Of a stretch of 64,000 nt of DNA, positions 1 through 10,835 are shown piece by piece. This stretch comes from Ditylenchus dipsaci. Lineage: Eukaryota; Nematoda; Chromadorea; Rhabditida; Anguinidae. A program made the translations under genes and the position numbers. The DNA lies in NCBI GenBank assembly GCA_004194705.1, contig SADC01000399.1, forward strand, positions 372,001 to 436,000, in the 5' to 3' direction. The notes beneath the pieces were generated by a model, which saw only the letters and a program-made list of their open reading frames with translations, had not been told where the DNA came from and did not search any database. The number at the start of each line of letters is the position of its first letter. Within the stretch, counting starts at the first letter, position 1.

Positions 1-480
1 GTCTTTATGCGGGGCGGTGCGCATTTTTCACTAATTTAGAAATCAAGTCTGAACGACTTCTAAGTAATTTTATATTCTTAAAACGATACAAAAGTTATTT
101 CCTGACTTTTTCCACACAAAAAATGGATTTTTTGAAAAAAAGTTTTGATCGAAATGTGACTTTTTGCCTTGGGGACTAAGTCAAACCACCTTGTATTAAG
201 GTATTCTACCCCGTTTTGGTCACTGGAACTGGCCAAAAAGAGTCTCTTTATGCATTTTTAATCAAGATTCTTGCTCGGAATTATGTCTAAGGAAAGTGAG
301 TGCACGCATTTCTAACCTAACAAGCCCCTGCTAATAGGCTTTCCTCAACTACAAATATGTTAAATATATTTTCTTGTTATTGAAAAAGCATAGTTACACA
401 ATTTCGGATACTTTATTCAGCCTAGGGGTAATAATTCCAGTCTCAAATTCTAGTCTTATGACTTGAGCGTTAATTTTGAA
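1..480. repeat. Remnants of dispersed repeats, no gene
   Basis: No coding exon is visible. Around 220-350 there is a degenerate copy of a repeat also present at 31150-31330, 53400-53560 and 63840-63910. The shared words are GGAATTATGTCTAAGG, a GTGAGTGCRCGCAT segment and a run resembling AAGCCCCTGC. The upstream exons of the exchanger gene at 1953 are not recognisable here and probably lie outside the window. Confidence 0.4.
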
Positions 481-484
481 AAAA

Positions 485-650
485 AACGTTATATCGAAGG
501 AAATTTTCATTAGTAGGGATATAATTTGTCCCGTTATATCGAGAGTCGCGTTTTATCGAGGGTAAACTTTGTCGACTTTCCTTTCTGGCCAGCCAAATTA
601 GTCTCAAAGTTGCGTTCTATCGAGAGTCGCGTTATATAAACAAAGTAAAT
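485..650. repeat. Short CGTTATATCGAG repeat
   Basis: The words CGTTATATCGA, GTTATATCGAGAGTCGCG and TCTATCGAGAGTCGCG recur three to four times in 165 bp. Similar words occur near the ends of other TA-flanked MITEs (37526-38010) and near 33190. I infer a degenerate Tc1/mariner-type MITE, but no clean ends were found. Confidence 0.35.
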
Positions 651-752
651 GGTTAAGTAAATGCTGTGGTTTGGGTGTACACACGTTGTTTGGGTCTATT
701 CTTGCAGTTCAGGTAGCCGCTTCTTGTTCGAGTGTTTCCACGTGGTTCGGGT

Positions 753-1536
753 CATAGTTTCACCAGCGCCGGCGCTGGCGTCGCCGCTGGCGCTGTTTTA
801 AAAAATGTCTGGCGCACCGCCAGGCGCCGACGCCGAAAATTTTTGGAGCTTGGCGCTGGCGGCATGTTTTTAAATGGCGCCGGCGCTGTTGCTGAAAGTA
901 TTATATCTACCGTTGCTATTCGAATAAAAGTTATGAAAAAATATCCATTACATTTTTTTCGAAACTCACAACTTTTCAATTAAAAGAGTAAGGAGTGCTT
1001 TTACAGCTTCTTTTTGACACCGACTTTTTTACATGTTTTTCATCTATTTTCTTTGCTTTTCTCAAATGTTTGCACATCCTTTTGTAGCTGAGAGTTTTTA
1101 AAACGTATATTTAGCATCATGTCAATGCTATCCACTAGACGAAAAACACCCACTGCAGCAACTCTTTTGAATAGCAAAACACTTCTTGTCTATAACTCTC
1201 ATTTGATCAAATCATACTTTTGTGTGACGTTTTAACATTTATTATTATTTTCGCATTGAAAAGCAGTGATAATACAAAAATAAACAAAAAAAAACGTTCG
1301 CATTCGAATCAATGATCATTGATAGTTCGTTAATGAAAAAAAGTAACAGTGGAATGCAGTGACTGAACAAAAAATATTCCTTATAGCGCTGGCACTGGCG
1401 ACGAAAATTTGAATACATAGCGCCGGCGCTGGTCCCGTTTTGAAAAATGCCTGGCGGCGCCGCCAGGCGCCTGCGCCGGAATTTTTTGTAGCATGGCGCC
1501 GGCGCTGGTGGCGATTTTGGCTAACGTGCAACTATG
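753..1536. mobile_element. hAT-like non-autonomous element, 784 bp
   Basis: Perfect 8-bp direct repeats GTTCGGGT (745-752 and 1537-1544) flank ends that start CATAGTTTCACC and, on the other strand, CATAGTTGCACG. Both subterminal regions (about 770-895 and 1385-1515) are dense in GCGCCGGCGCTGG-type words, many of them palindromic. The A+T-rich core codes for nothing recognisable. An 8-bp duplication with short inverted ends is the hAT hallmark. The hAT assignment is by structure only. Confidence 0.75.
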
Positions 1537-1952
1537 GTTCGGGTGTATAAGCGTACCATTCTGCGTATCTTTTCTAATCACTCCATGCACAACTACCTGG
1601 GTACTAACATAACCACCTGAGTGTTGTTACGCCACCTGTTTTTCATTCCACCTTTTACTACCGATACCACCTTTTTTTTACCAGAAAAATATTTTTTCGC
1701 TGCACCAGCTAAAATGTTTCATTTGCGCAATCGTGAGCCAACACCCGGTTTCCTATCAGAGAACACCAATTTTGAAAATTAAAGTTCGCAAAAACTTGGC
1801 TAAAAGTTGAGTGTTTGGAACACCAAGCAGCGCTTCACTAGTTGTAGAAAAGAGGTATGATCTCAACATTAATAAAATATGAAGCTTTGAAAATTCGCCA
1901 AGAAATTTGTTACACCTTTTATTTTTGTCCATTAAATTATCAATTTATGCAG

Positions 1953-4720
1953 GGCATTACAATACGACCACTACTTCATTGGTTGAAAGTAGAAAAGCAG
2001 GATCTTGAAAGGCAAGAGACAATGATTGAAAATGTCTACAAGCGAGTGAGCTTGCCTTTTCAAAACTACTCTTTAGTTTGGCAAATTTAGTATTGTGACT
2101 ATACCATGGCCGGAGTTGAAGATATAGCTGGCATGAAAGGTCGCAACTCCATTAGAGACACGTACAATTAAAAAAAAATTTCACAAAACCCATGTAAAAT
2201 AAGTTAGTTTAGATTTGAGCGCTTTAACGCCAAAATATTAAAGCCTATTTTGATGAAACACGAGAAAAAGAAAGTTTTTGATGCCTCAGCTATTGTGCGT
2301 GCCTATACCAAAATCACCTTGCAAGAAGCTATGCAAATATCTGCCGGCTTTAATAATTTTCCGACCAAGTTAGCAATCATTTACAAAGTGTCCTGTAAAA
2401 TAAAACAATTTGTTTCTTTATTTGCAGATCTAATAAAGTGGCACCACTATCAGCGTCTATGCCTGCTAGTAACTATTCTACGATCCATTCTAAATACGAG
2501 CACAGCCCTGATAGCAGGAAACAGTCTTTGGTGGAAGCAGTTAAAAGGGATAGATTACCTTCTTTGAGGGCTGACTTAGATCATGTAAATTATACATTTG
2601 AATTTGGCTTTAAAACCTTTTTAAAAAGAAAAATTATCGGAAGTTAAGTTTAAAATAGTAAACTATATTTAACTACACTCGAACCTTGTTTATCCGGCAC
2701 CCCAAAAGTTCGTTCCCGCGTTGGTCCTTCGCCACGGCGGGACTTTCGCCAGTTCTGTTTTTAAAGTCTGGTCCAGGCCTGTTTTTTAAAGTCTGGTCCA
2801 GGCCTGTTTTTAAAGTCTGGTTGCCAATCGTTTTTTTAAATCCTGCAATTTCATCATTAAAAAACCAAAAACTTGGTTATACGGCACCCCTTTCCCGAAA
2901 ATTGGGGGTGCGGATAAACGAAATTTAACTGTATTAACACGGCTAAGGCCGTGTGTACCAAAATATGCATTTCGTGCAAAATTTTACGGTGAACACGATG
3001 GCTGAAAAAAAGTTCGGAAACAGGAGGATTCGAACGGGTTAAACAGCATTTGAAATCCGGTAATTTTTACCTATTTCCAAACACCTGGAATTTGATCAAA
3101 ATATGGGTGGTACTCACTCGAATCAATTTATCACCTAGGTGTATGATATCTACTTATTGCGCATAAACTTGTAATTGAGTGACCACAAGTTCACAGAAAT
3201 TTTTTGATTTTCCATCTGAAAGCCATTTTTCAGAAATCCTTGATTTCGACACTAAAATAACCATGACTTTGTATAACTAGTTATAAAAATTTGAATTTCA
3301 TAGAAAATGTTCTTTGGCGTTTTTTTGTCTTGATCTGAGATTCAAATTTTAGGGGGCCGTAAACTCTTTCTAGCTGAATCCTTCGAACACAAAGATATAA
3401 CAGAATGTCGCGGTTATTTCGACATCAAATACAGTGAAAGCTTTCAGTAAAGTCATAATAAAATAATTAAAGTAAGTACCGTATTTACTAGGGTTGTACA
3501 ATTCTCCGGAATTTCCAGTTTTTCCTTATTGAATCCTCCATACAATCGAGAGAATTCACCGAGAATTCTCCGCAGTATTCTCCGATTTTTATTTTTTCGG
3601 AGAATTATACAACCTTAGTATTTACTCTAATTTAAGCCCCCCCCCTCGTTCAAAATCGTGTTTGTGGCATGCGTTTTCGACCCACTTTTTGAAGACTGCT
3701 TTCATGCAAGTTACCACTCATTTTGTAGCCAGTGAGATGAACTACAAAATGAGTTATAAGTTGCCTGAGAAAACTTTTCGAAAAGTGGGTCAAAACACAA
3801 TGCCAAAACACGATTTTGAATTAGGGGTGGGCTTAAATTAGAGTAAATACGGTATATAAGTTGAAACACAAAATTTCAAAAACTTTGTCTCTGCTAGTAA
3901 TGCCATTGATTCTGACACCGAATGCGTGTTTACCATGATCGATTTGCTCATGAAACTGCCATTAGAGTTCCAAATCAGTGTCAAAGTCAGTGTTCCTGCA
4001 TTTTAGCATATCACACAACTAGGTGGTGAATTGATTTGAGTAAGTACCATCCATATTTTGATCAAATTGCAGATGTTTGGGAACTGGTGAAAATCACCTA
4101 TTTTCAAATGCTGTTTTACCCGTTCGATTTCCTCCTCGCTCCAATTTTTTACAGCCATCGTCTTCAGCATGAAATTCTGCACAAAGCACATAGTTTTGCA
4201 CACACAGCCTTTCCCATTTTAACTGTAACAAGTGAAAAATCTATCAAAAAACTGTGAAAAAAGAATTTAATTTAAATTTTTTTGTAGTACATGTCTTCTC
4301 GAGAAAACACTGAAGCCCTATACACCATGTTCAGCCAGTTATTAGACAGAAAGATCAGTGAACTGCAATCCGGAAGGACAAACCTAGCCACAGCTACTGT
4401 TGGCGTCGATGGCACCTCTATGGGCAAGAAGAGAAGCGCCGAAGACGACATCAAAGACGACTATATGGCGATCTTGAAATCTTCAGAACCGAACCATAAT
4501 TTAATTGGAAAACCTTAACACTGCCTCCTGCAATGCTTAATGGGGTAAATCTAACAATTTTTTAGTAATTTTATCATTTAAAAAATGTATTCAGCGTGGA
4601 TCCACATCCGAACACTTGCACCAACGACCCAATGCAGCCAATCCCAGAAGGCTTTCTCAGCCTTCCAACGAGATAAAACCAACCAAGAGCTCGGCCAAAG
4701 GCGATGACAATCCTGTTTGA
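1953..4720 (+). CDS. Na+/H+ exchanger (SLC9/NHX family), 3' exons
   Basis: This is the C-terminal part of a membrane sodium/proton antiporter. The transmembrane half must lie upstream of the window. Exons: 1953-2045 (GITIRPLLHWLKVEKQ..), 2091-2161 (DYTMAGVEDIAGMKG), 2213-2389 (FERFNAKILKPILM.., FDASAIVRAYTKITLQEAM), 2428-2584, 4288-4544 (RENTEALYTMFSQLLDRK, DDIKDDYMAIL) and 4595-4720 ending in TGA. The G[VI]EDI.G and ERFNAK..KPIL words are typical of the NHE region following the last membrane helix. Introns of 38-51 bp are phase-compatible. The 38-bp intron uses a weak GTGTCC donor. The 1.7-kb intron 2585-4287 holds nested transposons. Exon 4288-4544 needs one extra A in the run 4509-4512 to keep frame into its donor and the last exon. 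AATAAA follows at 4913. Identity is confident; exact exon edges less so. Confidence 0.88.
2676..2931. mobile_element. TA-flanked MITE with GTTTATCCGGCACC ends
   Basis: TA dinucleotides flank ends reading CACTCGAACCTTGTTTATCC and, inverted, CAGTTAAATTTCGTTTATCC. A 28-bp unit (AAAGTCTGGTCCAGGCCTGT) is repeated three times inside. It lies in the large exchanger intron and resembles the element at 14119-14530, which shares CGGCACCCCAAAAGTTCGTT. Probably a Tc1/mariner-type non-autonomous element. Confidence 0.55.
3479..3852. mobile_element. Mariner-type MITE, CCGTATTTACTC ends
   Basis: TA (3477-3478 and 3853-3854) flanks inverted ends CCGTATTTACTCTAATTTAA. Internal arms share GTTTTGACCCACTTTT and TTTTGTAGC words, giving a near-complete hairpin. 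Degenerate relatives lie at 8040-8160, 18175-19140 and 20735-20940. The left end is split by the hAT-like insertion 3489-3617. Confidence 0.7.
3489..3617. mobile_element. hAT-like MITE, 129 bp, nested
   Basis: Perfect 8-bp duplication GTATTTAC (3481-3488 and 3618-3625) flanks TAGGGTTGTACAATTCTCCG and, inverted, TAAGGTTGTATAATTCTCCG. GAGAATTCTC palindromes sit inside. It interrupts the left end of the mariner-type MITE, and removing it with one copy of the duplication restores that end exactly. Confidence 0.85.
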
Positions 4721-4912
4721 TAGTAATACTATTAGACTGAGAGATCAATATTTTTATTGCTTTAATTTGTTTTTAAAACTGTTCTACAAAATGGAACAAA
4801 AAAGATGACGTCCATAAAACTTTTGTTCAAAATTTTTAGATGTTTTGTTACCAAGTTAAGTTTAGATTGTTTTTATACTTTGTAGAAATATTTGGATAAC
4901 GACTTATTTTAA

Positions 4913-4918
4913 AATAAA
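4913..4918 (+). terminator. Poly(A) signal AATAAA of the exchanger gene
   Basis: AATAAA lies 193 bp after the TGA at 4718-4720, in A+T-rich sequence without further exons. It is the first perfect hexamer downstream of the stop. Confidence 0.5.
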
Positions 4919-5179
4919 ACAATTATGACAAGAATTGAAACAAAATGTATATTCGTCACTTTTAACCAGTACGTACAAAAATAATAAAACTGGTAAACTC
5001 CCAACTGGCATGATTCCCAACTGGTATGACTCGACTGGCATGAGTCCAACAGTTATGTGTATATATCTCCACACATATATGACCCAAGCATATATCTCCC
5101 TAAATCCCAATTTTCCAAATTTATTCAACTTGTATTTGTCCTACAACACTACTATACCGTTGTATAGAGATAACTAGAT

Positions 5180-5560
5180 AGATGGTTAGATGTGTGTCCA
5201 GGTGGTGTTGCCAGGTAGTGGTACCTAGGTGGAGGTCCTTAGGTAGTGGCACCCAGTTAGTAATGCTCAGGTTGCATGATTTAGGAAGTGGCACCCTAAT
5301 GGTACTCAAGAAAGAGTAGAGGCACCTATCCAGGTGGAGGTAGCTAGGCAGTGGTGCTCATGTACTGTTAGTGTAGTGTATTATCCAGGGGCGACGGATC
5401 CCGCGCAAATTTTTTTAAAGTTAATAATTTTTTGTATTAGGAGCAACTCATATCGCCACAGACGTCCATTCATCCCCAGACATCTCCATCTACCTAAACC
5501 ACCTGAGCATTAATACCTGGATGCCCTAAGGGCTACGAAACTATTCCAGAACTGGGGTTT
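5180..5560. repeat. Degenerate CCAGGTGGTACC-type minisatellite
   Basis: Irregular 15-25 bp steps around CAGGTGG, CTAGGTGGAGG and AGGTAGTGGCACC run from 5195 to 5350. The complementary type (CACCTGAGC, TACCTGG) follows at 5490-5530. The same words recur at 9840-10215, 55080-55345 and 57565-57625. Confidence 0.5.
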
Positions 5561-5659
5561 TCTGCAAATCAAACCATTACCAAACCGTGGGTTCTACTGG
5601 AGTTGCGAGTGTCAAAAACAGCTTCTAATTTTTTTACTTTTAGTAGAAATAACCATACT

Positions 5660-5850
5660 CGTATTTATTTGCAGATTTTATGCGCGGATAAATCCGTGGA
5701 TATATCCGCGGATTTATCCTCAGCTGAGGATAAATCCGCGGATTTTATCCGTATCCGCTGATATATCTATCCGTGATTGTTACTACGGGTTTTTATCCGC
5801 GGATATTTCTATCCGCGGATTTTATCTGTTGATTATTACTACCACCCCGA
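5660..5850. repeat. Palindromic ATCCGCGGAT array
   Basis: At least six copies of ATCCGCGGAT or near variants (GCGGATAAATCC, GGATATATCCGCGG) are packed in 190 bp. This is the same architecture as the subterminal palindromes of the hAT-like elements, but no ends or target duplication were found. It may be the end of a truncated element. Confidence 0.55.
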
Positions 5851-6169
5851 AAGCTGTTTTATCCGTTCAAACCCCTTCTGTTTCCGAAATTGTTTTCAGC
5901 CATCATTTTCAGCGTGGAATAATACACTAAACGCACATTTTTCCGTGTTAATAATTATACTCATAAGCGTACCCAGGATTTTCTGACGGGGGGGGGTGTC
6001 TATAGCCCAGCTACCCCCGCCCCCCCCTTCCCCTGGTACGCCTATGCTTATACTAATACATTCGACCAACCGTGATCAGCGTCGCTTTTTACTCAGACTT
6101 TCATCCTAAGTAATTCGTGCCAATAAGTTTTTACTTGCAAAAAAATTTTTTGAAAATTGTTATGATCGA

Positions 6170-6530
6170 CAACTGTGTATATTTGAAAATTGCATTTCGA
6201 AAATGGTATTTGTCTCGAAATGGTATTTGGAAAATGGTATTATTCGCGAAAAAACATTTCGAAAATGGTAGTTTTCGCAAAACGTTTAGATATTCATTTA
6301 CCGGCTACAGTAAATCACATGTTTCCTTGCCGAAAATAAGATGTGATAGAAGTGCATAGATGAAAAATTGCAGTAGAGAAATTTTTTAAAAAACATTCAG
6401 CATCACAGAGAAACATTCAATAATCACAACCATAAGAAGGTTTATTTCGGATTGAAGTCAAGAACATAGTATTTTTGCGAACACTACCATTTCCGAAATG
6501 CTTTTTTGCGAATAATACTAGAGCTGATCG
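6170..6530. repeat. Inverted repeat with AAAATGGTA words
   Basis: GCGAAAAAACATTTCGAAAA at 6248 is answered by the inverted TTTCCGAAATGCTTTTTTGC at 6492. AAAATGGTATT is repeated three times on the left side. I infer a small fold-back element. Nothing codes here. Confidence 0.4.
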
Positions 6531-6539
6531 TTCGACCTC

Positions 6540-7330
6540 GGCTGGTACTTTTGGTACGGTATTTTTGTAAAACAAATTCGGTTATAAGCACCCCCCCTTC
6601 TCCCCAATTCTAGGAGCTACTCGGTTACACCCCCCCCCCTCAAAATCAACATTTTTAGTAGTGGTTAAAAATAATTTTTAAGTAATAATTTTGCCATAAA
6701 GGCCCAGAAAAGTGGTTTTAAACGGGACAAAGGGCTGTATTGGGAGGGGAAGGGAATAATACAGGGGGCCCCTTACATAAGAGCCTAAACAATTTTCCCG
6801 AAAAATGCTTTCCCAATCCTAAAAAAATGTTTTCTATCGTTCTAAGCATGTTTATTGCATTAGGAGTGATTTAATCGCCATTCTGGGAGAAGGTCACATT
6901 GTCCACTCCGGTCAAAAAGTGTCCCTTGCACATTTGAATTTGCCAAATTTCCATTTGCATCAACAATTATGGGTTTTTAAGAGTCACAATAAAATTGAAA
7001 CTATTTAATTTTTCCAATATCAAAACATTTCTTGACAAATTTTTGTTCACTAGTAAATTTTAAAAAATGGCTTCACTGTTGTTTGATAGCCACTTTCTGT
7101 CAGTTATATAGAGCAAACCATAGCTGCAGGTCGACTCTGTGTCATGGAAATAGATGATCAGAACGGTTTGAAAAATAAATTTGGAATATATTAGTAGGTC
7201 TTTTGCCCAAGTTTGATTTATTATTCTCTAAATTTGTTTTGTTAACCGAAAGTGAATTATATTTGCAAACCTGTAGCAAACAATCGTCATCGCCTTGATA
7301 ACAGCTTTTAGCATTTACAAACTCATTTTT
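6540..7330. other. No gene recognised
   Basis: A+T-rich sequence with C-runs at 6587 and 6629. A 35-bp piece at 6876-6912 duplicates part of the exon at 7339-7577 (CGCCATTCTGGGAGAAGGTC). I see no other structure. Confidence 0.35.
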
Positions 7331-7338
7331 TATCCAAT

Positions 7339-7577
7339 TTATTGGTCTGGTTTATAGAACATGAGAGCAAACATGTAAAAAAAGGAAACTTGTTCCTTGG
7401 TGAACACCACGGCAGTGGTTTTGGATGAATCGGCATTTAAAAACTCGTAGAGAATCCAGCTTTTATGCTTTAAAGAATGTTCTTTAAGGTTGTTCTGCAT
7501 TGTTAAAATGTAATCTAAAATTATTTTCACTGCTAAAATGGACGTTTTTGGCTCTCTTAAATCGCCATTCTGGGAGA
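7339..7577 (-). CDS. Terminal exon-like ORF, unknown function
   Basis: On the minus strand an open frame reads DNVTFSQNGDLREPKTSILA at its start and ends FALMFYKPDQ then stop. Its composition is protein-like (MQNNLKEHSLKHKSWILYEF in the middle). AATAAA overlaps the stop, as at a 3' end. The beginning is duplicated at 6876-6912. No upstream exon is visible: the sequence above 7600 turns into a GTCGA-rich element end (7625-7753). It could be the last exon of a host gene or a gene piece carried by that element. I do not recognise the family. Confidence 0.4.
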
Positions 7578-7624
7578 AGGTCACATTGTCCACTCTCTTA
7601 TTCGAAAGTCGCGTAATTTCCGAC

Positions 7625-7753
7625 TTTCGACTTCTGAGCCGACCCACTGAGTTGAAAATTTGAACTTTATACTTTCGAGTCGACCCTCTGAGTCGAAATT
7701 TTTGTCTTCAGTCGACTTTTCAACCCCTCGGGTCGACATTTTCGATCCTTTGC
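7625..7753. mobile_element. One end of a hAT-like element (GTCGA-rich)
   Basis: Read on the minus strand from 7753 the sequence starts TAGGGTTGGCAAAGGATCG and continues with repeated GTCGACCC and GTCGACT words. This is the same style as the element 26944-28560. The opposite end and target duplication were not found, so the element is truncated or rearranged. Confidence 0.4.
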
Positions 7754-8039
7754 CAACCCTAGCCTTGAAGGACCAAAGCATATTTTCATGAGATCAACAA
7801 ACATCAATTTTTACTGGAAACTAACCTTAGGATTAGGTAATGCTAAATATGATCTTAAAAAGATTAGTGACACTCAAAGTGGCTACATAGCCAAGCCGGA
7901 AGCCAGTCAGAAATTCGCTGTAAATTTTTAGAAATTCGAGGTCATTTTCATAAATTCGTCGTAATTTGTAAACAACTTGCATTCAAAACTAAATGCCGCC
8001 CAATACATATACCTTATTTCTATAATTTTAGACCCAACC

Positions 8040-8160
8040 ACCCTCCTTAAATTCAAAAACGTGTGTTTCTGCACTGTGTTTTCGACCCACTTTTTGAATA
8101 ATCCTCTCTGGCAATTCACCCCTCACTTTGTAGCTCGTCTTACTGGCTTAGTGTAACTTT
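8040..8160. mobile_element. Partial copy of the 3479-3852 MITE family
   Basis: Shares GTGTTTTCGACCCACTTTTT, a CAATTCACCCCTCACTTTGTAG segment (read in parts) and the TAAATTCAAAAACGTGT end with the other copies. Only the left half is present. Confidence 0.5.
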
Positions 8161-8786
8161 GGTAATTTTTACCTTTTTGTGAAATTGTGCTAGTTTTTTT
8201 GTTTACAATAAGAAGGCATGAACATGCTTGTCTAGTTAGGGCCTTTAATTTCAGAATTTCATGCGAAAAAGTGTCACACTTTCACAAAAAGTGGCACTTT
8301 TACGTATTATCCCAAAAATCACAAAATTACCTGGTAGGCCTGTAAATTTGTTAGGCAAATATACAAAATATTTAAAATTTTCATGAAAATAGTTAGCATA
8401 AATCATCAGATATATTTGGTTGAGTGTGTGCAATGTGCTAGAAGTCATGTTTTTAGGATACCAGTGGTTTGGCACTTGCACTATCTAAAACTGAGATTGC
8501 TGGTAGCTCGCGATTTTACGTTTTAAAATGGTTACATCAATCAATCCCTTCTCGAACTCATTGCTAAACTGATCCATGATAATTTGGTTGTTGGATTTAG
8601 CGATGATTCTATAGCTTCATGACTATGAAAATCCAGCAAGATTACAAATTGCACTAAAGAATAATGCTCTTCTTTTAAGTTTCCAGTGAGACTTTTAAGA
8701 GATTGTAGCAAATCAGATTCCTAAAAAGGTTTCACACTAAAATCATTAAAATAAAACAACTTTTGCCAGTGACTTTAGGCGAGTTA

Positions 8787-8905
8787 AGTCGCATTCACAA
8801 TGAGGCGGCGGTTTGCAGGTGCTAAAACAGACTACTCACTAAAAATCCATTTTTGAGTGTCAAGTTTGTTTTAGCATCCCCAAACAGCCTTTTCATTGTG
8901 TATGC
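8787..8905. repeat. Short hairpin
   Basis: GCATTCACAATGAGGCGGCG pairs with an inverted copy ending TTTTCATTGTGTATGC, and GTGCTAAAACAGAC pairs with GTTTGTTTTAGCAT. The loop is about 30 bp. Probably a fold-back MITE; I found no reason to call a microRNA. Confidence 0.4.
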
Positions 8906-9397
8906 GCTTTTAAAAACTAACTTCTTGTTAATAATGTTTGATTTTTTTGTTTTACTCAGCTTGTACCTCCTCGAAAGTCAATTTTTGAATAAACGAAAAA
9001 CTAAGGCAAAACTTTTTATTGTCGCCGAACGACTTTTTTCGGTCGCCGAAATTCTTTTTCTCGTCGTCGAAAAAGACCAGCACTGGATGTTAGGACAGAC
9101 TCAAACATATTTTAGACTTGTCTTCGAGTCTTCCTAACATACACTGGCCTATCTTTGCCTAAGCCTAAAAAATAACAAAAAAAATTCAACAGGGGTAACA
9201 AGGCAAACCCCTTCCCCATTGAGGATAGGGCCTCTTTTTCTAATTAATTTTTCATTGTTTTATAAGAATTAATCTTTAGCAATCTCTATATAGTAATATG
9301 GAGTTGTCCGTAACGCTGTTTTTTTTATTGTTTTTGCCTTTTTATCGCATTTTCAAGGTAAATATGTTACAGATGTATTTGATGGTGTGAATTAGAT

Positions 9398-9629
9398 GGC
9401 TAGGTGAGATTTGTCAAAAACGAAATTTGTCAAAAACGAAACTTGTCAAGACAAAATTTCCTCGCTTGCAAAGTGTTTTACTGCGTTTTTTTACTGGATA
9501 TACATATGACAAAGTATTCAAATAGTAAAAGCAAAAAAAAAAAATACTGAAACACTTTGCAAACGAGAAAAATTTGTCTTGACAAATTTCGTTTTGACAA
9601 ATTTCGTTTTTGACAAATCTCACCTAGCC
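9398..9629. mobile_element. Hairpin MITE with 8-bp duplication
   Basis: AATTAGAT (9390-9397 and 9630-9637) flanks inverted ends GGCTAGGTGAGATTTGTC. Each arm repeats GACAAATTTCGTTTT-type words, so most of the 232 bp folds back. The duplication size fits hAT; the ends are atypical. Confidence 0.7.
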
Positions 9630-9839
9630 AATTAGATTATCTCCTCTGTCTAATTAGTATAGGGTTGTAAATAAAAAATGAGCAAAATAGGGACAAGTCG
9701 AGTGCACAAGCTTTTTGATGAGATTATTCACTTTCAAAATTATTTTATCCACTTTTTAAAAGTATTTGTCTTTAATGTTTTTATGATGTAATTTAGAGAG
9801 TCTCTGTACGGTTGAACCCTAACTTAACGACATAAACGG

Positions 9840-10215
9840 CCCCCAACAACCTGGATTGTGCCCAACCACATAGTGGCACCCCAATCTCATGGATGGATTT
9901 CCAACCACTTGGATAGTGCCTAAACCACCTCAACGGTAGCACAACCACCTAGATGGTACTTTATGACCTGAGTGGTGCCTAATCACCTGGACGGAACCAG
10001 AACCACCCATACAGAAAGCAAGCCACGTGGATAGCCCAATCACTTAAACCTATTTTTGAATTATTGTATGTGACGAAACGATTGGATGTGCAAAAAAATC
10101 TTAAATGGTTCCTAATAAGCTGGAAAGTACCCTACCACCTGAATGCCTACACAATTACCTAGATACAAATCCAATCACCTGAATGGTACCCGAACCACCA
10201 AGATGATCCCGAATG
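9840..10215. repeat. Degenerate CCACCTGGATGGTACC minisatellite
   Basis: About 17 diverged units of 18-24 bp carry ACCACCTGGATGGTNCC-like cores (for example ACCACCTAGATGGTACTTT and TCACCTGAATGGTACC). Unit length is irregular, and a non-repeat stretch separates two blocks at about 10045-10110. Confidence 0.6.
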
Positions 10216-10835
10216 CGTTTTGAATAGAATAGTTTCGGGAGTTTCAGATTAGAATACACTAATGTTTTTGTAGCTAGGCGCCTGTACTCCTAGTGTTCTC
10301 TATAATATAAGAAGTCAATAAGTACCTTTTTTAAAACTACAAGAGTGGAGTCACCCACTGAATTAAAAAAACTTAAGAAAATTGATCAAAAAACAAACTG
10401 AATACATGACGAACTAATAGCTATGACAAATTCCGGAGTTTGTCTATGAACAAGGTGGTTTGTGCAGACAAATAACGGGTCAATACATGCATAATGCTCT
10501 AGTTGAGACATCAGTGGCAAGAATGGTCAGACGGGATGGTCAAAGGGTAGACCCTTTTGCACTGTTGATTTTCTACAAGATTTTGTGATATGTTGAGCGA
10601 GTGCAGCAAATGATGCAAATTAACGGCCAGAACCAGAAACCAGATAAAAGCAGGAATAAAAAGCAAGGTCAACTTATTGGCACGCATGACTACAGCAATT
10701 GACTGCAGTATTTGCAAATTTTATGTTGACAAAGTGTTGAATGATAATGTTACGTATGTTAATCCTTTTGCATCTGTTTTTATTTTAGGCTTGAATTATT
10801 TTTCAGTTTTTTGAGTGAAAAACAATTTTTTTGAA

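Larger units (their letters stand above)
2945..4215. repeat. Long inverted repeat, arms about 200 bp
   Basis: The arms 2945-3140 and 4010-4215 are about 80% identical in inverted orientation. They share GAACGGGTNAAACAGCATTTGAAA, read in parts, GATCAAAATATGGNTGGTACT and AACACGATGGCTG. On the minus strand the right arm reads NWSEEEIERVKQHLK, possibly a relic of coding sequence. The centre carries the MITE 3479-3852. One arm-end also occurs at 26830-26935, so this is a dispersed family. Confidence 0.6.

Noticed and set aside
2585..2647. Read-through of exchanger exon to VNYTFEFGFKTF and stop
   Set aside because: A phase-0 GTAAAT donor at 2585 joins cleanly to the exon at 4288, which continues family-typical sequence.
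8787..8905. microRNA-like hairpin
   Set aside because: Arms are long and imperfect like the many fold-back MITEs here; no conserved mature-size segment can be argued from one sequence.
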